Assembly (NCBI GenBank): GCA_963825565.1 | Contig: CAWGTW010000012.1 | Location: forward strand, 124,001 to 188,000 | Length of the DNA stretch: 64,000 nucleotides | Source of the DNA: JBFGCT01 sp963825565 | Lineage (GTDB): Bacteria; Actinomycetota; Acidimicrobiia; Acidimicrobiales; Ilumatobacteraceae | Direction: 5' to 3' | Shown here: positions 25,693 to 34,164 of the stretch, one piece after another | Position numbering within the stretch: position 1 is the stretch's first letter | How the letters are laid out: every line of letters starts with the position of its first letter | Translations under genes and position numbers: made by a program | Notes under the pieces: generated by a model | What the model was told of the DNA's origin: nothing | Seen by the model: only the letters and a program-made list of their open reading frames with translations | Database searches by the model: none

Positions 25693-26958
25693 ATGGCTGA
25701 CGTCCGGCGCGTGATCGGGCTGTCGCTCGGCGCCGACCTGTGCTGGCCGATCTGTTACGAGCAGATCCTGCACCGCCTCGACCTGACCGTGGGGCTCGAC
25801 GGCGACTCGATCCGCTTCGACGTCGACCGCGTGACGATCGAGCCGTTCTACCTCCGCCAGGGGGTCCGATACGACCTGGTGATCGATCGTCTCACGCACT
25901 GGTACGGAACGAGCCGCGAGTGGATCAAGAAGGCCGTCCTGATGAACGGTCTCTACGTGTTCAACAACCCGTGGTCGATCCAGTCGAACGAGAAGCACAC
26001 GTCGTACTGCGCGATGATGCGCCTCGGCATGCCGATCCCGAGGACGTGGATGGTGCCACCCAAGAGCTACGCGCCGAGCGCCGATCTGGAGGTCACCCTC
26101 GAACGGTACGCCCAGATGTTCGACCTGGTCGAGCTCGGCGGCAAGGTCGGCTACCCGATGTACATCAAGCCCTACGACGGCGGCGGTTGGGCCGGTGTCA
26201 GCCGCATCGACAGCGCCGCCGACCTGCAACGCCTCTACGACGCGAGCGACACGTACCTGATGCACCTCCAGCAGGCGGTCGACCCGCACGACCTGTTCAT
26301 CCGCTGCGTCGGGCTCGGCCCGCAGGTGCGGGTCGTGCGCTACGACCCCGGCGCCCCGCTCCACGACCGGTACACCTCCGATGACGGCGGACTGCCCGAC
26401 GACCAGCGCCGGCACCTGATCGACACCACGCTCACGATCAATTCGTTCTTCGGGTGGGACTTCAACTCGTGCGAGGCGCTGCGCCAGGACGGGCACTGGT
26501 TCCCGATCGACTTCGCCAACCCGTGTCCCGACTCGCAGGTCACCTCCCTGCACTACCACTTCCCCTGGCTGATCGCCGCCAACCTGCGCTGGTCGCTGTT
26601 CTGCGCCGCGACCAGGCGACCGATGCGCCCGAACCTCAACTGGCAGCCGTACTTCGACATCGCCGACACCGACGCCCCGTACGAGGAGAAGCTGCAGGGG
26701 TATGCGGCGATCGCCCGCGAACGCTTGCAGGTCGCCGAGTTCGAGGCGTTCTGCGACGAATACCTCCCGCACCTCGACCAGGTCGTGTGGGACTTCTTCT
26801 GCACCGACACCGCGCACGATGCGGTACGGCTGAAGGTCGCCGCGATGTACCCGGAGCACGAGATCGAGCCGTTCACCGAGATGTTCTGGGAGCGCATCCA
26901 GCAGTGGCGTGACGACGTGGGCGACCCAGCCGACGACGCCGAGCAGGCAGGACGATGA
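25693..26958 (+). CDS. Divergent ATP-grasp-like protein, fourth of the cluster
   Basis: 421 residues from the ATG at 25693; an earlier ATG at 25680 is out of frame and meets a stop within seven codons. A long N-terminal region (residues 1-110) is followed by the ATP-grasp strand PMYIKPYDGGGWAGVSR with K159 and a glycine-rich loop. The hinge that is acidic in the other three is LMHLQQAV here. The usual metal-binding E-x-x-x-R block is replaced by WFPIDFANPCPDSQVTSLHYHFPW (D273, N276, D280). This pattern suggests an active but divergent ligase, with D and N as metal ligands. It ends in an ATGA overlap with the second hydrolase gene. Confidence 0.75.
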   Translation: MADVRRVIGLSLGADLCWPICYEQILHRLDLTVGLDGDSIRFDVDRVTIEPFYLRQGVRYDLVIDRLTHWYGTSREWIKKAVLMNGLYVFNNPWSIQSNEKHTSYCAMMRLGMPIPRTWMVPPKSYAPSADLEVTLERYAQMFDLVELGGKVGYPMYIKPYDGGGWAGVSRIDSAADLQRLYDASDTYLMHLQQAVDPHDLFIRCVGLGPQVRVVRYDPGAPLHDRYTSDDGGLPDDQRRHLIDTTLTINSFFGWDFNSCEALRQDGHWFPIDFANPCPDSQVTSLHYHFPWLIAANLRWSLFCAATRRPMRPNLNWQPYFDIADTDAPYEEKLQGYAAIARERLQVAEFEAFCDEYLPHLDQVVWDFFCTDTAHDAVRLKVAAMYPEHEIEPFTEMFWERIQQWRDDVGDPADDAEQAGR

Positions 26959-27683
26959 ACAAGCTCGTCGAGCGCTGGCACTCGACCCATCTCGATCGCG
27001 ACGTGGAGGTCGCCCGCTGGGGCGACTACGGAAAGCCGGTCCTCGTGTTCCCGACCGCCGGCGGCGACGCCGAGGAGATCGAGCGCTTCGACGTCGTCGA
27101 GTCCTGCGGCGAACTGATCACCGCAGGACAGATCAAGGTGTACTCCTGCGACAGCATCAACGGGCGGGCGATGCTCACCCACGAGGGCGACAGCTTGCAC
27201 CTGAGCTGGATCCTGCGCCGGTTCGTCGAGTTCATCGGCCACGAGCTCGTGCCGGCGATCCGCGCCGACTGCCGCAACGACGGCATCGAGATCATCGCCG
27301 CCGGCGCGTCGGTCGGGGCGTACAACGCGCTCGCCTCGCTGTGCCGGTACCCCGAGGTGTTCACCGACGCGATCTGCATGAGCGGGACCTACGACCTCAC
27401 CCGGTTCGTCGGCGGCCCGACCGACGACAACTTCTGGTGGGCATCGCCGATCCACTACCTCGGTTCGCTCGACGACCACCACCTCGATCGCCTGCGGCAG
27501 CGGGCGGTGCTGCTGGCCTGCGGCGGGGGCGCCAACGAAGACGTCGGTGCGTCGTGGCAGGTCGCCAACATCCTCGGGGCGGCGGGCATCCCGAACCGGG
27601 TCGACGAGTGGGGTCCGGAGTGGCCGCACGACTGGCAGACGTGGCGGGCGATGCTGCCCCACTACCTCGCCCAGCTCTCCTGA
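26955..27683 (+). CDS. Esterase-family alpha/beta-hydrolase
   Basis: 242 residues from the ATG at 26955, overlapping the previous stop by 4 bp. The N-terminus (RWHSTHLDRDVEVARWGDYGKPVLVFPTAGG) and the nucleophile elbow AAGASVGAYN with S119 (G-x-S-x-G) are typical of the compact esterase family related to the Fes/esterase D group. Later segments SGTYDLTRF and EWGPEWPHDWQTWRAML fit the acid and His positions. It is cytoplasmic by sequence. The pairing of this hydrolase with the divergent ATP-grasp gene looks like a functional unit within the larger cluster. Confidence 0.8.
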   Translation: MNKLVERWHSTHLDRDVEVARWGDYGKPVLVFPTAGGDAEEIERFDVVESCGELITAGQIKVYSCDSINGRAMLTHEGDSLHLSWILRRFVEFIGHELVPAIRADCRNDGIEIIAAGASVGAYNALASLCRYPEVFTDAICMSGTYDLTRFVGGPTDDNFWWASPIHYLGSLDDHHLDRLRQRAVLLACGGGANEDVGASWQVANILGAAGIPNRVDEWGPEWPHDWQTWRAMLPHYLAQLS

Positions 27684-27725
27684 CGCCCGGCGAGCCGACG
27701 GGTGCGCGCGATCGGTCGGGCGTCA
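27681..27725. terminator. Inverted repeat spanning two convergent stop codons
   Basis: TGACGCCCG (27681-27689) and CGGGCGTCA (27717-27725) are a perfect 9-bp inverted repeat with a 27-nt loop. The outer TGA triplets are the stop codons of the esterase gene and of the convergent ABC permease gene. Likely a bidirectional terminator. Confidence 0.55.
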
Positions 27726-28538
27726 CGTCGCCGTCGCGATGTCACGGCGATCGAACGAGATCGCCGCGAGACCGACGGCGACCGTGCCGTACGCGAGCAA
27801 CGTCGCCGAGGCGACCAGCGGGCCGCGGCCCACATCGCTGCCTTCGAGCTGTGCCCAGGTCATGACGACGCCGAGGTTCTCGGCCCACAACCAGGCGGCG
27901 AGCGACGGCTTGAGCGCACGGATCAGGCCCTCGACCACCACCAGCCAGGCGAACATCGAGATGACCGCGAACGCCGTGTTGCGCCCGATGGTCGCCAGCG
28001 CGATCGCCAGCGCGGCGGAGGCTGCGGTGATCGCCGACGTTCGGATCATCACGACGACCAGCGCCGACCAGAACGCGCCGTCCGCACCGTCGGTCGTGCC
28101 GTTCAGGAACACCGCCGGCAGGAACGACGCGAGGAACAACGCCTGGAGTCCGAGCGAGATCGAGAACGCGAGGAGGGCCGAGCTCACCGTGCGCGCGCCG
28201 TGCAGCCGGAGCCGACGAGGCTCCCAGGTCAGCACGGTCGTGACCGTTCCGGCGCGCCACTCACCGCCGGCGACCGTCGCCCCACCGAAGAACGCACCGA
28301 GGAACAGGAAGAACATGGCGACGGCGAGGAATCCTTCGCCGGAGTCGGCAATCCACCAGTCGGTCATGATCGCCGGGCTGCCCTCGCCGTCGATGCGGAG
28401 CTCGAGCAGTGTCTTGCCGGCCGAGCTGAGATAGGCGATGACCCCGGCCGCCGCACACCCGAGCACGGCGATCGCGATCAGCGCGCGCACCGCCCGCCGC
28501 CGCAGTGCCCTCCGCATCTCCGTGCGCAGCAGGATCAT
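27723..28538 (-). CDS. ABC-2 type transporter permease
   Basis: 271 residues from the ATG at 28538, which overlaps the TGA of the ATPase gene. About six hydrophobic segments are seen: ALIAIAVLGCAAAGVIAYL, FLAVAMFFLFLGAFFGGATVAGG, ALLAFSISLGLQALFLASFLPAVF, SALVVVMIRTSAITAASAALAIALA, AVISMFAWLVVVEGLIRAL and LVASATLLAYGTVAVGLAAI. The EWRAGTVTTVLTWEPRR loop after the second helix matches ABC-2 permeases. It forms a transporter with the ATPase encoded just upstream. The substrate is unknown. Confidence 0.85.
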   Translation of the reverse strand: MILLRTEMRRALRRRAVRALIAIAVLGCAAAGVIAYLSSAGKTLLELRIDGEGSPAIMTDWWIADSGEGFLAVAMFFLFLGAFFGGATVAGGEWRAGTVTTVLTWEPRRLRLHGARTVSSALLAFSISLGLQALFLASFLPAVFLNGTTDGADGAFWSALVVVMIRTSAITAASAALAIALATIGRNTAFAVISMFAWLVVVEGLIRALKPSLAAWLWAENLGVVMTWAQLEGSDVGRGPLVASATLLAYGTVAVGLAAISFDRRDIATAT

Positions 28539-29503
28539 GCGACCGCCCCGCCGACCTCGACCTGCCGACGAGCATCCGGTCCGTCGAACCCGACGTCGCC
28601 GGTGAGTTCGAGGAACACGTCCTCGAGGCTCGAGCGGACGGGCCGGAGCTCGGTGACCCACTGACCGGCACCGGCCAGCAACCGGGTGATCTCCCCCGCC
28701 GATTCGGGTGCGACGTCGATGCGCAGGTAGCCATCGACCCGTCGGACCCCGACGTGGGTGGCGCGCAGCGTCCGCTCCCCCGCCGACAGATCGTCGACCC
28801 GAGCCAGGATCGACGACGCGCGCCCGTGACGGGAGACCACGTCGTCGACGGTCCCGCTGGCGATGCATCGGCCCTTCGTCAAGATGGCGACGCGATCGCA
28901 CGTCGACTCGATCTCGGCGAGGATGTGACTCGACACGAACACGGTGCGTCCGTCGTCGGCCAGGCGCCGCAGCAGGTGGCGGACCTCCCGCATCCCCGCC
29001 GGGTCGAGGCCGTTGGCCGGTTCGTCGAGGATCAGCAGCGCCGGGTCCTTGAGCAGCGCCGCCGCCAGCGCCAGCCGCTGCCGCATCCCGAGCGAGTAGC
29101 GCCTGACCACGTCATCGGCACGATCGGCGAGCCCGACGGTGCCGATGACGTCGGCGACGCGAGCCGGCCCGATCCCGTCGATCGCACCGAGCAGGCTGAG
29201 GTTCTCGCGGCCGCTCATCGTCGGGAACAGCGCCGGCGCCTCGACGATCGCACCGGTTCGCCGCACGGCGTCCCGAAGTCCGCCCGGAACCGCTCCGCCG
29301 AGCAGGCGCAGCACGCCGCTGGTCGGCCTGGCGAGCCCGAGCAGGCACCGGATCGTCGTCGTCTTCCCCGATCCGTTCGGTCCGAGGAAGCCGTAGACCC
29401 CACCCTCGGGTACCTCGAGGTCGAGCCGATCGACGGCGACCACCGTCCGCCCTCGCCGGCGGTACGCCTTGCTCAGTCCGTCGATCTCGATCACGTTGGT
29501 CAC
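28535..29503 (-). CDS. ABC transporter ATP-binding protein
   Basis: 322 residues from the GTG at 29503, chosen because AGGAGG lies 8 bp upstream; the frame itself opens at 29599. Walker A is FLGPNGSGKTTTIRCLLGL, the signature is YSLGMRQRLALAAALL and Walker B is LLILDEPANGLDP followed by the H-loop FVSSHILAEI. The last 90 residues form the extra C-terminal domain common in ABC-2 export ATPases. It is translationally coupled to the permease gene. Confidence 0.92.
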   Translation of the reverse strand: MTNVIEIDGLSKAYRRRGRTVVAVDRLDLEVPEGGVYGFLGPNGSGKTTTIRCLLGLARPTSGVLRLLGGAVPGGLRDAVRRTGAIVEAPALFPTMSGRENLSLLGAIDGIGPARVADVIGTVGLADRADDVVRRYSLGMRQRLALAAALLKDPALLILDEPANGLDPAGMREVRHLLRRLADDGRTVFVSSHILAEIESTCDRVAILTKGRCIASGTVDDVVSRHGRASSILARVDDLSAGERTLRATHVGVRRVDGYLRIDVAPESAGEITRLLAGAGQWVTELRPVRSSLEDVFLELTGDVGFDGPDARRQVEVGGAVA

Positions 29504-29620
29504 CGGCAACACCTCCTCCACCGACAGACGATCGACCCGGTGCCGCGGGTGACATCCGGCGAGCCGCAACCTCGGCGCGCTCCCGACCGATCGCGCCACC
29601 GCCGGTCGCGACGTGCCTCG

Positions 29621-30541
29621 TCACACCGCGAGGAAGTCGGCGATGCGTGCGGCGGACCGTTCGGGATCGTCGACGAACGGGGCGTGGCCGACGCCGGCCC
29701 AGAGCTCGAGCTCGGCACCGGGGATGCCGGACACGAATCGCCGGGCCGCCGCAGCTCCGCCCAGCGGATCGGCGTCGCCCCACACGAAGCGGACCGGGCA
29801 GCGCACGGCGGCGAGCAGGACGGGTGGCAACAACTCCGAGTGCGCCTCGCCCGGCGAGAGCAACTGCCGGGGGTACCTCGTCTCGTTGCGCAACGTCGGG
29901 GTGTCGCGCAGCAGCGACACGAACCAGTCGGAGAACTCCGCCGAGATTCGCCCGTCGCGCAGTGCGTCACGCAACCCGAGCTGGCGCAGGATCGCCCGCA
30001 CCGCGAATCGGGTCGGCGGGATCGCCGTCATCAGACGGCGACTGCCGGGCCAGGTGGCGGCACGCATCGAGATCGGGACGTGCTCGATCGGCCCGCCGGG
30101 AACGAAGCCGAACTCGACGATGCGGTCGATCCGCTCGGGATGGGCGGCCGCAGCGCGCAGCGCGTGGAACCCGCCGAGCGACGTGGCAACGATCGGGGCG
30201 GAGCCGGTCCCGAGCGCGTCGAGCACGTCGGGCACCAGCGCGTCGGCCAGCCGAGCGAGCTGTCGGACATCGGACAGATCGGCGTCGAGCGCCGGGCTGA
30301 GACCACAGCCCGGCCGATCGAGCAGGATGCATCGGAACCCCGGAAGCAGGGCGGCGAGCGGCGCCCAGTTGGCCCCGCTGGCGCTGCCGCCGTGGACGAA
30401 CACGACGCTCGGGCCATCGCCGACCTCCTGGACACGGACGCTCGAATCCAGCCGGTCGAGGTGCAGCTCACGTTCCGACGGGACCAGCCCGATCGACTCC
30501 CACAGCCGCCGCTCCGCCTCCCGGTACCTGGCCTCGTTCAC
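29621..30541 (-). CDS. Alpha/beta-hydrolase
   Basis: 306 residues. The oxyanion-hole segment is VVFVHGGSASGANW, the nucleophile elbow IVATSLGGFHALRA with S121, and the acid and His segments VRFVWGDADPLGG and WAGVGHAPFVDDPE near the C-terminus. The elbow has Ala in place of the first Gly of G-x-S-x-G, which is common in this family. Substrate unknown. It lies 117 bp upstream of the ABC ATPase start and is divergent from the lipoprotein gene at 30676. Confidence 0.85.
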   Translation of the reverse strand: MNEARYREAERRLWESIGLVPSERELHLDRLDSSVRVQEVGDGPSVVFVHGGSASGANWAPLAALLPGFRCILLDRPGCGLSPALDADLSDVRQLARLADALVPDVLDALGTGSAPIVATSLGGFHALRAAAAHPERIDRIVEFGFVPGGPIEHVPISMRAATWPGSRRLMTAIPPTRFAVRAILRQLGLRDALRDGRISAEFSDWFVSLLRDTPTLRNETRYPRQLLSPGEAHSELLPPVLLAAVRCPVRFVWGDADPLGGAAAARRFVSGIPGAELELWAGVGHAPFVDDPERSAARIADFLAV

Positions 30542-30675
30542 CGTTGCCCCTTCTGCTCGCGGACGCCCTTCGTGCTCGCGTGCTCGACGTCGCCTCCGCC
30601 CACGATGTCACCCGCTCGCGCCACTCGACCGTCTGTCTGTCCGGACGCCCCACCGCGGGGCGAGAGAGGGACATC

Positions 30676-31176
30676 ATGAACACCGAACTTCGATCGACCG
30701 TCGCCATCGTCGCCATCGTGGCCGGCGCATCGCTCGTCGCCGGGTGCGGCGCACAAGGCGCCGACCCGCTGAGCAAGCCGGAGTTCATCGACCGAGCGAA
30801 CGCGATCTGCCAAGCGAGCAACGACGAGGCAGACCCGATCTTCGCGGAGGTCTGGGCGGCAACCGGCGACGGCGACCCAGCTGTCGACGAGCAGGTCTTC
30901 GCGTTGTTCGCCGAGGCGATCGACGAGGTCATGCCGATCTTCGAGCAGCAGCTCGACGACCTGCGCGCGCTCGAAGCGCCGACCGAGGACAAGGAGTTCA
31001 TCGAGACGCTGCTCAGCGACCAGGAGGCGGCGCTCGCCGACTTCTCCCACCTGGTGACCGCAGCGGCCGGTGGCGACGACTCGGCGCGCGAGGCGATGGA
31101 CGACGACGGTGGCCTGTTCGACGACATCGACCGCCGGGCCCGGGAGTACGGACTGACCAGCTGCGGCGGGGACTGA
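30676..31176 (+). CDS. Putative lipoprotein of unknown function
   Basis: 166 residues from the ATG at 30676, preceded by a GAGAGAGGG run. The frame is open from 30544 but the earlier residues lack a signal peptide. The signal IVAIVAGASLVAGC ends in a lipobox Cys. The mature part is strongly acidic and helical: FIDRANAICQASNDEADPIF, then EAIDEVMPIFEQQLDDLRALEAP, then a short Cys-containing end (GLTSCGGD). The [FI]-I-x-[RK]-A-[ND]-A-[IV]-C motif is familiar from small actinobacterial lipoproteins whose function is unknown. Confidence 0.8.
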   Translation: MNTELRSTVAIVAIVAGASLVAGCGAQGADPLSKPEFIDRANAICQASNDEADPIFAEVWAATGDGDPAVDEQVFALFAEAIDEVMPIFEQQLDDLRALEAPTEDKEFIETLLSDQEAALADFSHLVTAAAGGDDSAREAMDDDGGLFDDIDRRAREYGLTSCGGD

Positions 31177-31203
31177 GCACGCGGTCACCGGAACCACACC
31201 CGC

Positions 31204-32907
31204 TCACAACACCGTGACGGTGCCACGCCCGCCGTCGATCTCGATCGTCTGCCCCTCGACCAGCCGTGTCGTCGCCCCGGAGACGCCGACGATCGCGGGG
31301 ATGCCGAGCTCGCGCGCGACGATCGCCGCGTGGCTCTGCTGGGCGCCGACCTCGACGACGACCCCTGCGACCGCGAGGAACAGGGGTGTCCACGCCGGGT
31401 CGGTGATCGGCGCGACGAGGATGTCGTCGGGCTGCAATGCCCGGGGCTCGGTCGGATCGCGCACGATCCGCACGGTGCCGCGGGCGATCCCGGCGCACAC
31501 CCCCTGTCCGCGCAACGCGGTGTCCGCCGCGCTGACCGCGGTCGCCGACCGCAGCCGCCATGTCGCCGGATCGGGGATCTCCCTGCTGAACACGAACGGA
31601 GGCTCACGCTCCTGGAGGTAGCCCCGCCGACGGCGGCGCAGCTCGATCAGGTCGGCGAACGACGGTGGGTCGGCGACGAAGTCGGGCAGCTCGTCGATCG
31701 TGATCAGGAAGACGTCCCGCCGCTCGGCCGGACCCCCTCGCGCACGGCAGCGGGCGGCGAGCTCGAACAGCGCCCGGCGGACCGGGTACACGTCGTCGAT
31801 GAAGACCGCCTTGGCCCGCTCACGACCCTGCGCATACAGGTTCGCCGCCCGGCTCAGACGATCGAAGACCGGCCGAAGGGGAGCGGTGAGGGTCCGGCGG
31901 ACCTCGGCGGTGAGCCGCGCCCGTTCGGTGGCCAGGCGGCGTCCGGCGCTGACCGGGTCGCGCTCGGCCGGCGCCTGACGCAGCCGTTCGATGGCGGCGC
32001 GGGCGATCTCGGGATTCGTTCCCCAGGTCGGCGACGCCAGCTCCCACTCGTCGGGTCCGCGGGCGCCGTGCCGGACGACGAAGTGTGCCCATCGATCGAG
32101 GAAGGCATCGACGTCGGGTTCCCCGGCGTGATCGGCTGGGTCCTCGCCGGCGTCGAAGAGCCCGGACAGCCGCGGCGAGTTGGCGACCCGACGGCCGAGC
32201 GCCCAGAGTCGCAGCGCTGGTGACGCCGAATCGATCGTGCCCAGCCCCGAGGTCAGCGCGACCGCCGAGCCGTCCGGGAGGCCGGCGTGCGCGGCCACCC
32301 GATCGATCATCGAGCTGCTCGCCGCAGCGAACCCCGAGTACCGGAGCAGGAGGCACATGTGATCGGCGAACCGCGGCGGGTAGGCGCGCGCGAACTCGAT
32401 CAACTGCGCGTCGGAACGTTCGGCCGGCTCGGCCAGCGATGCGCACCATCGGTCGGTTGCGACTCGCGCCCGGTCGACCTCGGCGATCGACGGCCGCAGG
32501 ACCCGGCCGCCGAGCACCCCGACCGACCGCAGCGTGGCCTCGATGCTGCGGTCGCCGCGCTGCGGGCGATGGGCCGGTGCGTCGGCGGAGAGCCCCGCCA
32601 CCTGCCGGTCGGCGTCGAGCGCCGACATGCCGGGCACCCGCTCGCAGGCCACTCGCAGCAGCGACAGGTTGCCGTAGAGATACCCGCCGAACACCCCGGT
32701 GCCGGCAGTGCCGGGGTCGGCGAGATCGTGGCCGGTCAGCAGCCCGAGCGAGCGCATCGCCGCAAGCTGCCCGTCGCTCGCTGCGTCGCCGATCAGACTC
32801 CCGGTCAGCGGGGTCATCACGTTGGGGAACACCTCTCCCGAGTTGCCCCGCGTGTAGACCGGGAAGCGACGGCTCGGCTCCCGGTCGATCACCCAGTGCT
32901 TGGCCAC
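31204..32907 (-). CDS. PEP-utilising enzyme swivel-domain protein lacking the ATP-grasp half
   Basis: 567 residues from the GTG at 32907, 2 bp after the stop of the anti-sigma gene. The N-terminal part (PVYTRGNSGEVFPNVMTPLTGSLIGD) resembles the middle region of PEP-synthase-like and rifampin-phosphotransferase-like proteins. The C-terminal 80 residues hold the mobile phosphohistidine domain: GIARGTVRIVRDP, ILVAPITDPAWTPLF, and the catalytic His in GAQQSHAAIVARELGIPAIVG. No N-terminal ATP-binding (PPDK_N) domain is present in it or next to it, so it may work with a separate partner or in a non-canonical way. It seems to be the last gene of the sigma/anti-sigma operon. Confidence 0.8.
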   Translation of the reverse strand: MAKHWVIDREPSRRFPVYTRGNSGEVFPNVMTPLTGSLIGDAASDGQLAAMRSLGLLTGHDLADPGTAGTGVFGGYLYGNLSLLRVACERVPGMSALDADRQVAGLSADAPAHRPQRGDRSIEATLRSVGVLGGRVLRPSIAEVDRARVATDRWCASLAEPAERSDAQLIEFARAYPPRFADHMCLLLRYSGFAAASSSMIDRVAAHAGLPDGSAVALTSGLGTIDSASPALRLWALGRRVANSPRLSGLFDAGEDPADHAGEPDVDAFLDRWAHFVVRHGARGPDEWELASPTWGTNPEIARAAIERLRQAPAERDPVSAGRRLATERARLTAEVRRTLTAPLRPVFDRLSRAANLYAQGRERAKAVFIDDVYPVRRALFELAARCRARGGPAERRDVFLITIDELPDFVADPPSFADLIELRRRRRGYLQEREPPFVFSREIPDPATWRLRSATAVSAADTALRGQGVCAGIARGTVRIVRDPTEPRALQPDDILVAPITDPAWTPLFLAVAGVVVEVGAQQSHAAIVARELGIPAIVGVSGATTRLVEGQTIEIDGGRGTVTVL

Positions 32908-32909
32908 CG

Positions 32910-33587
32910 TCAGCGCTCCCCGAGCAGTAGGCCGAGCAGTGCAGGCACCATCCAGACCGAAACGCCGAGGCCTGCGACGACGAGCAGGATCACCACCGAA
33001 CGCGGCAGCGATCGACCGACGCGTGTCGAGTTGAACACCAGTGCGACCAGCGGCAGGGCCATGATCGTCACCGCGTGGAGCAGCCCCATGATGAGCAGGA
33101 GCCCGCCGATGCGCTGCAACGCCTGCTCGACCTGCTCGGCGACACCCACGACGGACGCGCCGAAGTCGAACTCCGACGACATCAGGATGTACCCGGCGAA
33201 CACGAGCACGTACGCCACGTCGAGCAACCGCAGCAACACCGACGCCGTCGACGGCGTCGCCGGCCAGAGGTCGTGGGCGTACCCGCGACCGAAGCGGCGG
33301 ATCGCAGGTCCGAGCACAGCGACGAGCGCGACCAGCGCGATCCATTCGAGCAACTCCATCAGGCGGAGATCGACCTGGCGCCCGGTGGAACGGTCGGCGA
33401 GCCCGAGCCAGCCGGCGGCGACCAGCGCCGAGATCGTCCCGACCGTGATCGAGATCGACAGCGCGATCCGCCTGCGATGGACCCGATCCTCCTCGATCGA
33501 GTGCAGGACGCGCGACCACAGGTCCGGACTCGGCTCGATGCGGTCCGCCGACCGCAGTGCGTCGATCAGCCGTTGCTCGACGTTCAT
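32910..33587 (-). CDS. Putative membrane anti-sigma factor
   Basis: 225 residues from the ATG at 33587, overlapping the ECF sigma stop by 4 bp. Residues 1-35 (MNVEQRLIDALRSADRIEPSPDLWSRVLHSI, split around residue 20) are a short cytoplasmic helix-rich segment. A helix (IALSISITVGTISALVAAGW) and three or four further membrane segments follow. Coupled genes of this layout usually encode an anti-sigma factor that holds the sigma at the membrane. Residues about 75-190 are clearly paralogous to the separate 132-residue protein at 34165, which begins ME[WL]L/VLE-like and shares GP[AL]I[RK]RFG[RK] and GGLLL[IL]MGLLH. Confidence 0.7.
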   Translation of the reverse strand: MNVEQRLIDALRSADRIEPSPDLWSRVLHSIEEDRVHRRRIALSISITVGTISALVAAGWLGLADRSTGRQVDLRLMELLEWIALVALVAVLGPAIRRFGRGYAHDLWPATPSTASVLLRLLDVAYVLVFAGYILMSSEFDFGASVVGVAEQVEQALQRIGGLLLIMGLLHAVTIMALPLVALVFNSTRVGRSLPRSVVILLVVAGLGVSVWMVPALLGLLLGER

Positions 33588-34120
33588 GGCCGAACCTCCA
33601 GTCGGGCGTCGAGCGCGGCCAGTCCGCGCTTGCAGTGGGTCTTCACCGAGTTCTTCGAGATGCGCAAGGTGTCGGCGACCTCGGCGATCGTCATCTCCTC
33701 GTAGTAGTGCAGCACGAGGCAGGCGCGCTGCCGTTCGGGGAGGGTGGCCAGCGCGGCGAGCACTTCGTGGGCATCGTCGCCGGCCAACGCCAGGTCGTCC
33801 GGCTCGGGCGGGTCGGGGACCCGTTCGGCGGTGTTGCGATGGCGCAGCGACATCAACCCCCGCCGGTTGTGGTCGCGGGCGAGGTTGAGCACGATCGACC
33901 GAAGGAACGCCGGGGTTCGATCCCGGTCGCGGATCGAGGCGGCCGAGCGATGCAACCGGATGAACGCCTCCTGCACGAGATCCTCTGCGGCGTTCCGGTC
34001 GTCGCAGAACAGCCGAGCGAGCCTGACGAGCGAGGCACCCTCCGCCGAGAACATCTCGGCGACGAGTGCATCGGGATCGACCGCGCCCTGCGTCAGCGCC
34101 AACGCCTCCTCGGAACTCAT
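33584..34120 (-). CDS. ECF-type RNA polymerase sigma factor
   Basis: 178 residues. Region 2 is seen in LVRLARLFCDDRNAAEDLVQEAFIRL (residues about 31-56) and RDRTPAFLRSIVLNLARDHNR. Region 4 is LPERQRACLVLHYYEEMTIAEVADTLRISKNSVKTHCKRGLAAL (about 128-171), with the helix-turn-helix SKNSVKTHC. No extra C-terminal domain. Its stop overlaps the start of the membrane protein gene, which is the usual sigma/anti-sigma arrangement. Targets may include this operon, but I could not identify its promoter motif. Confidence 0.92.
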   Translation of the reverse strand: MSSEEALALTQGAVDPDALVAEMFSAEGASLVRLARLFCDDRNAAEDLVQEAFIRLHRSAASIRDRDRTPAFLRSIVLNLARDHNRRGLMSLRHRNTAERVPDPPEPDDLALAGDDAHEVLAALATLPERQRACLVLHYYEEMTIAEVADTLRISKNSVKTHCKRGLAALDARLEVRP

Positions 34121-34164
34121 GACGTGTCCACGCCGCTTCGGCCCCAGCGGTCGCCGACGCCGGC

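Noticed and set aside
33895..33935. A T-loop-like sequence (GGGTTCGATCCC type) suggesting a tRNA
   Set aside because: It lies inside the intact ECF sigma factor gene, and no acceptor or anticodon stem could be formed around it.
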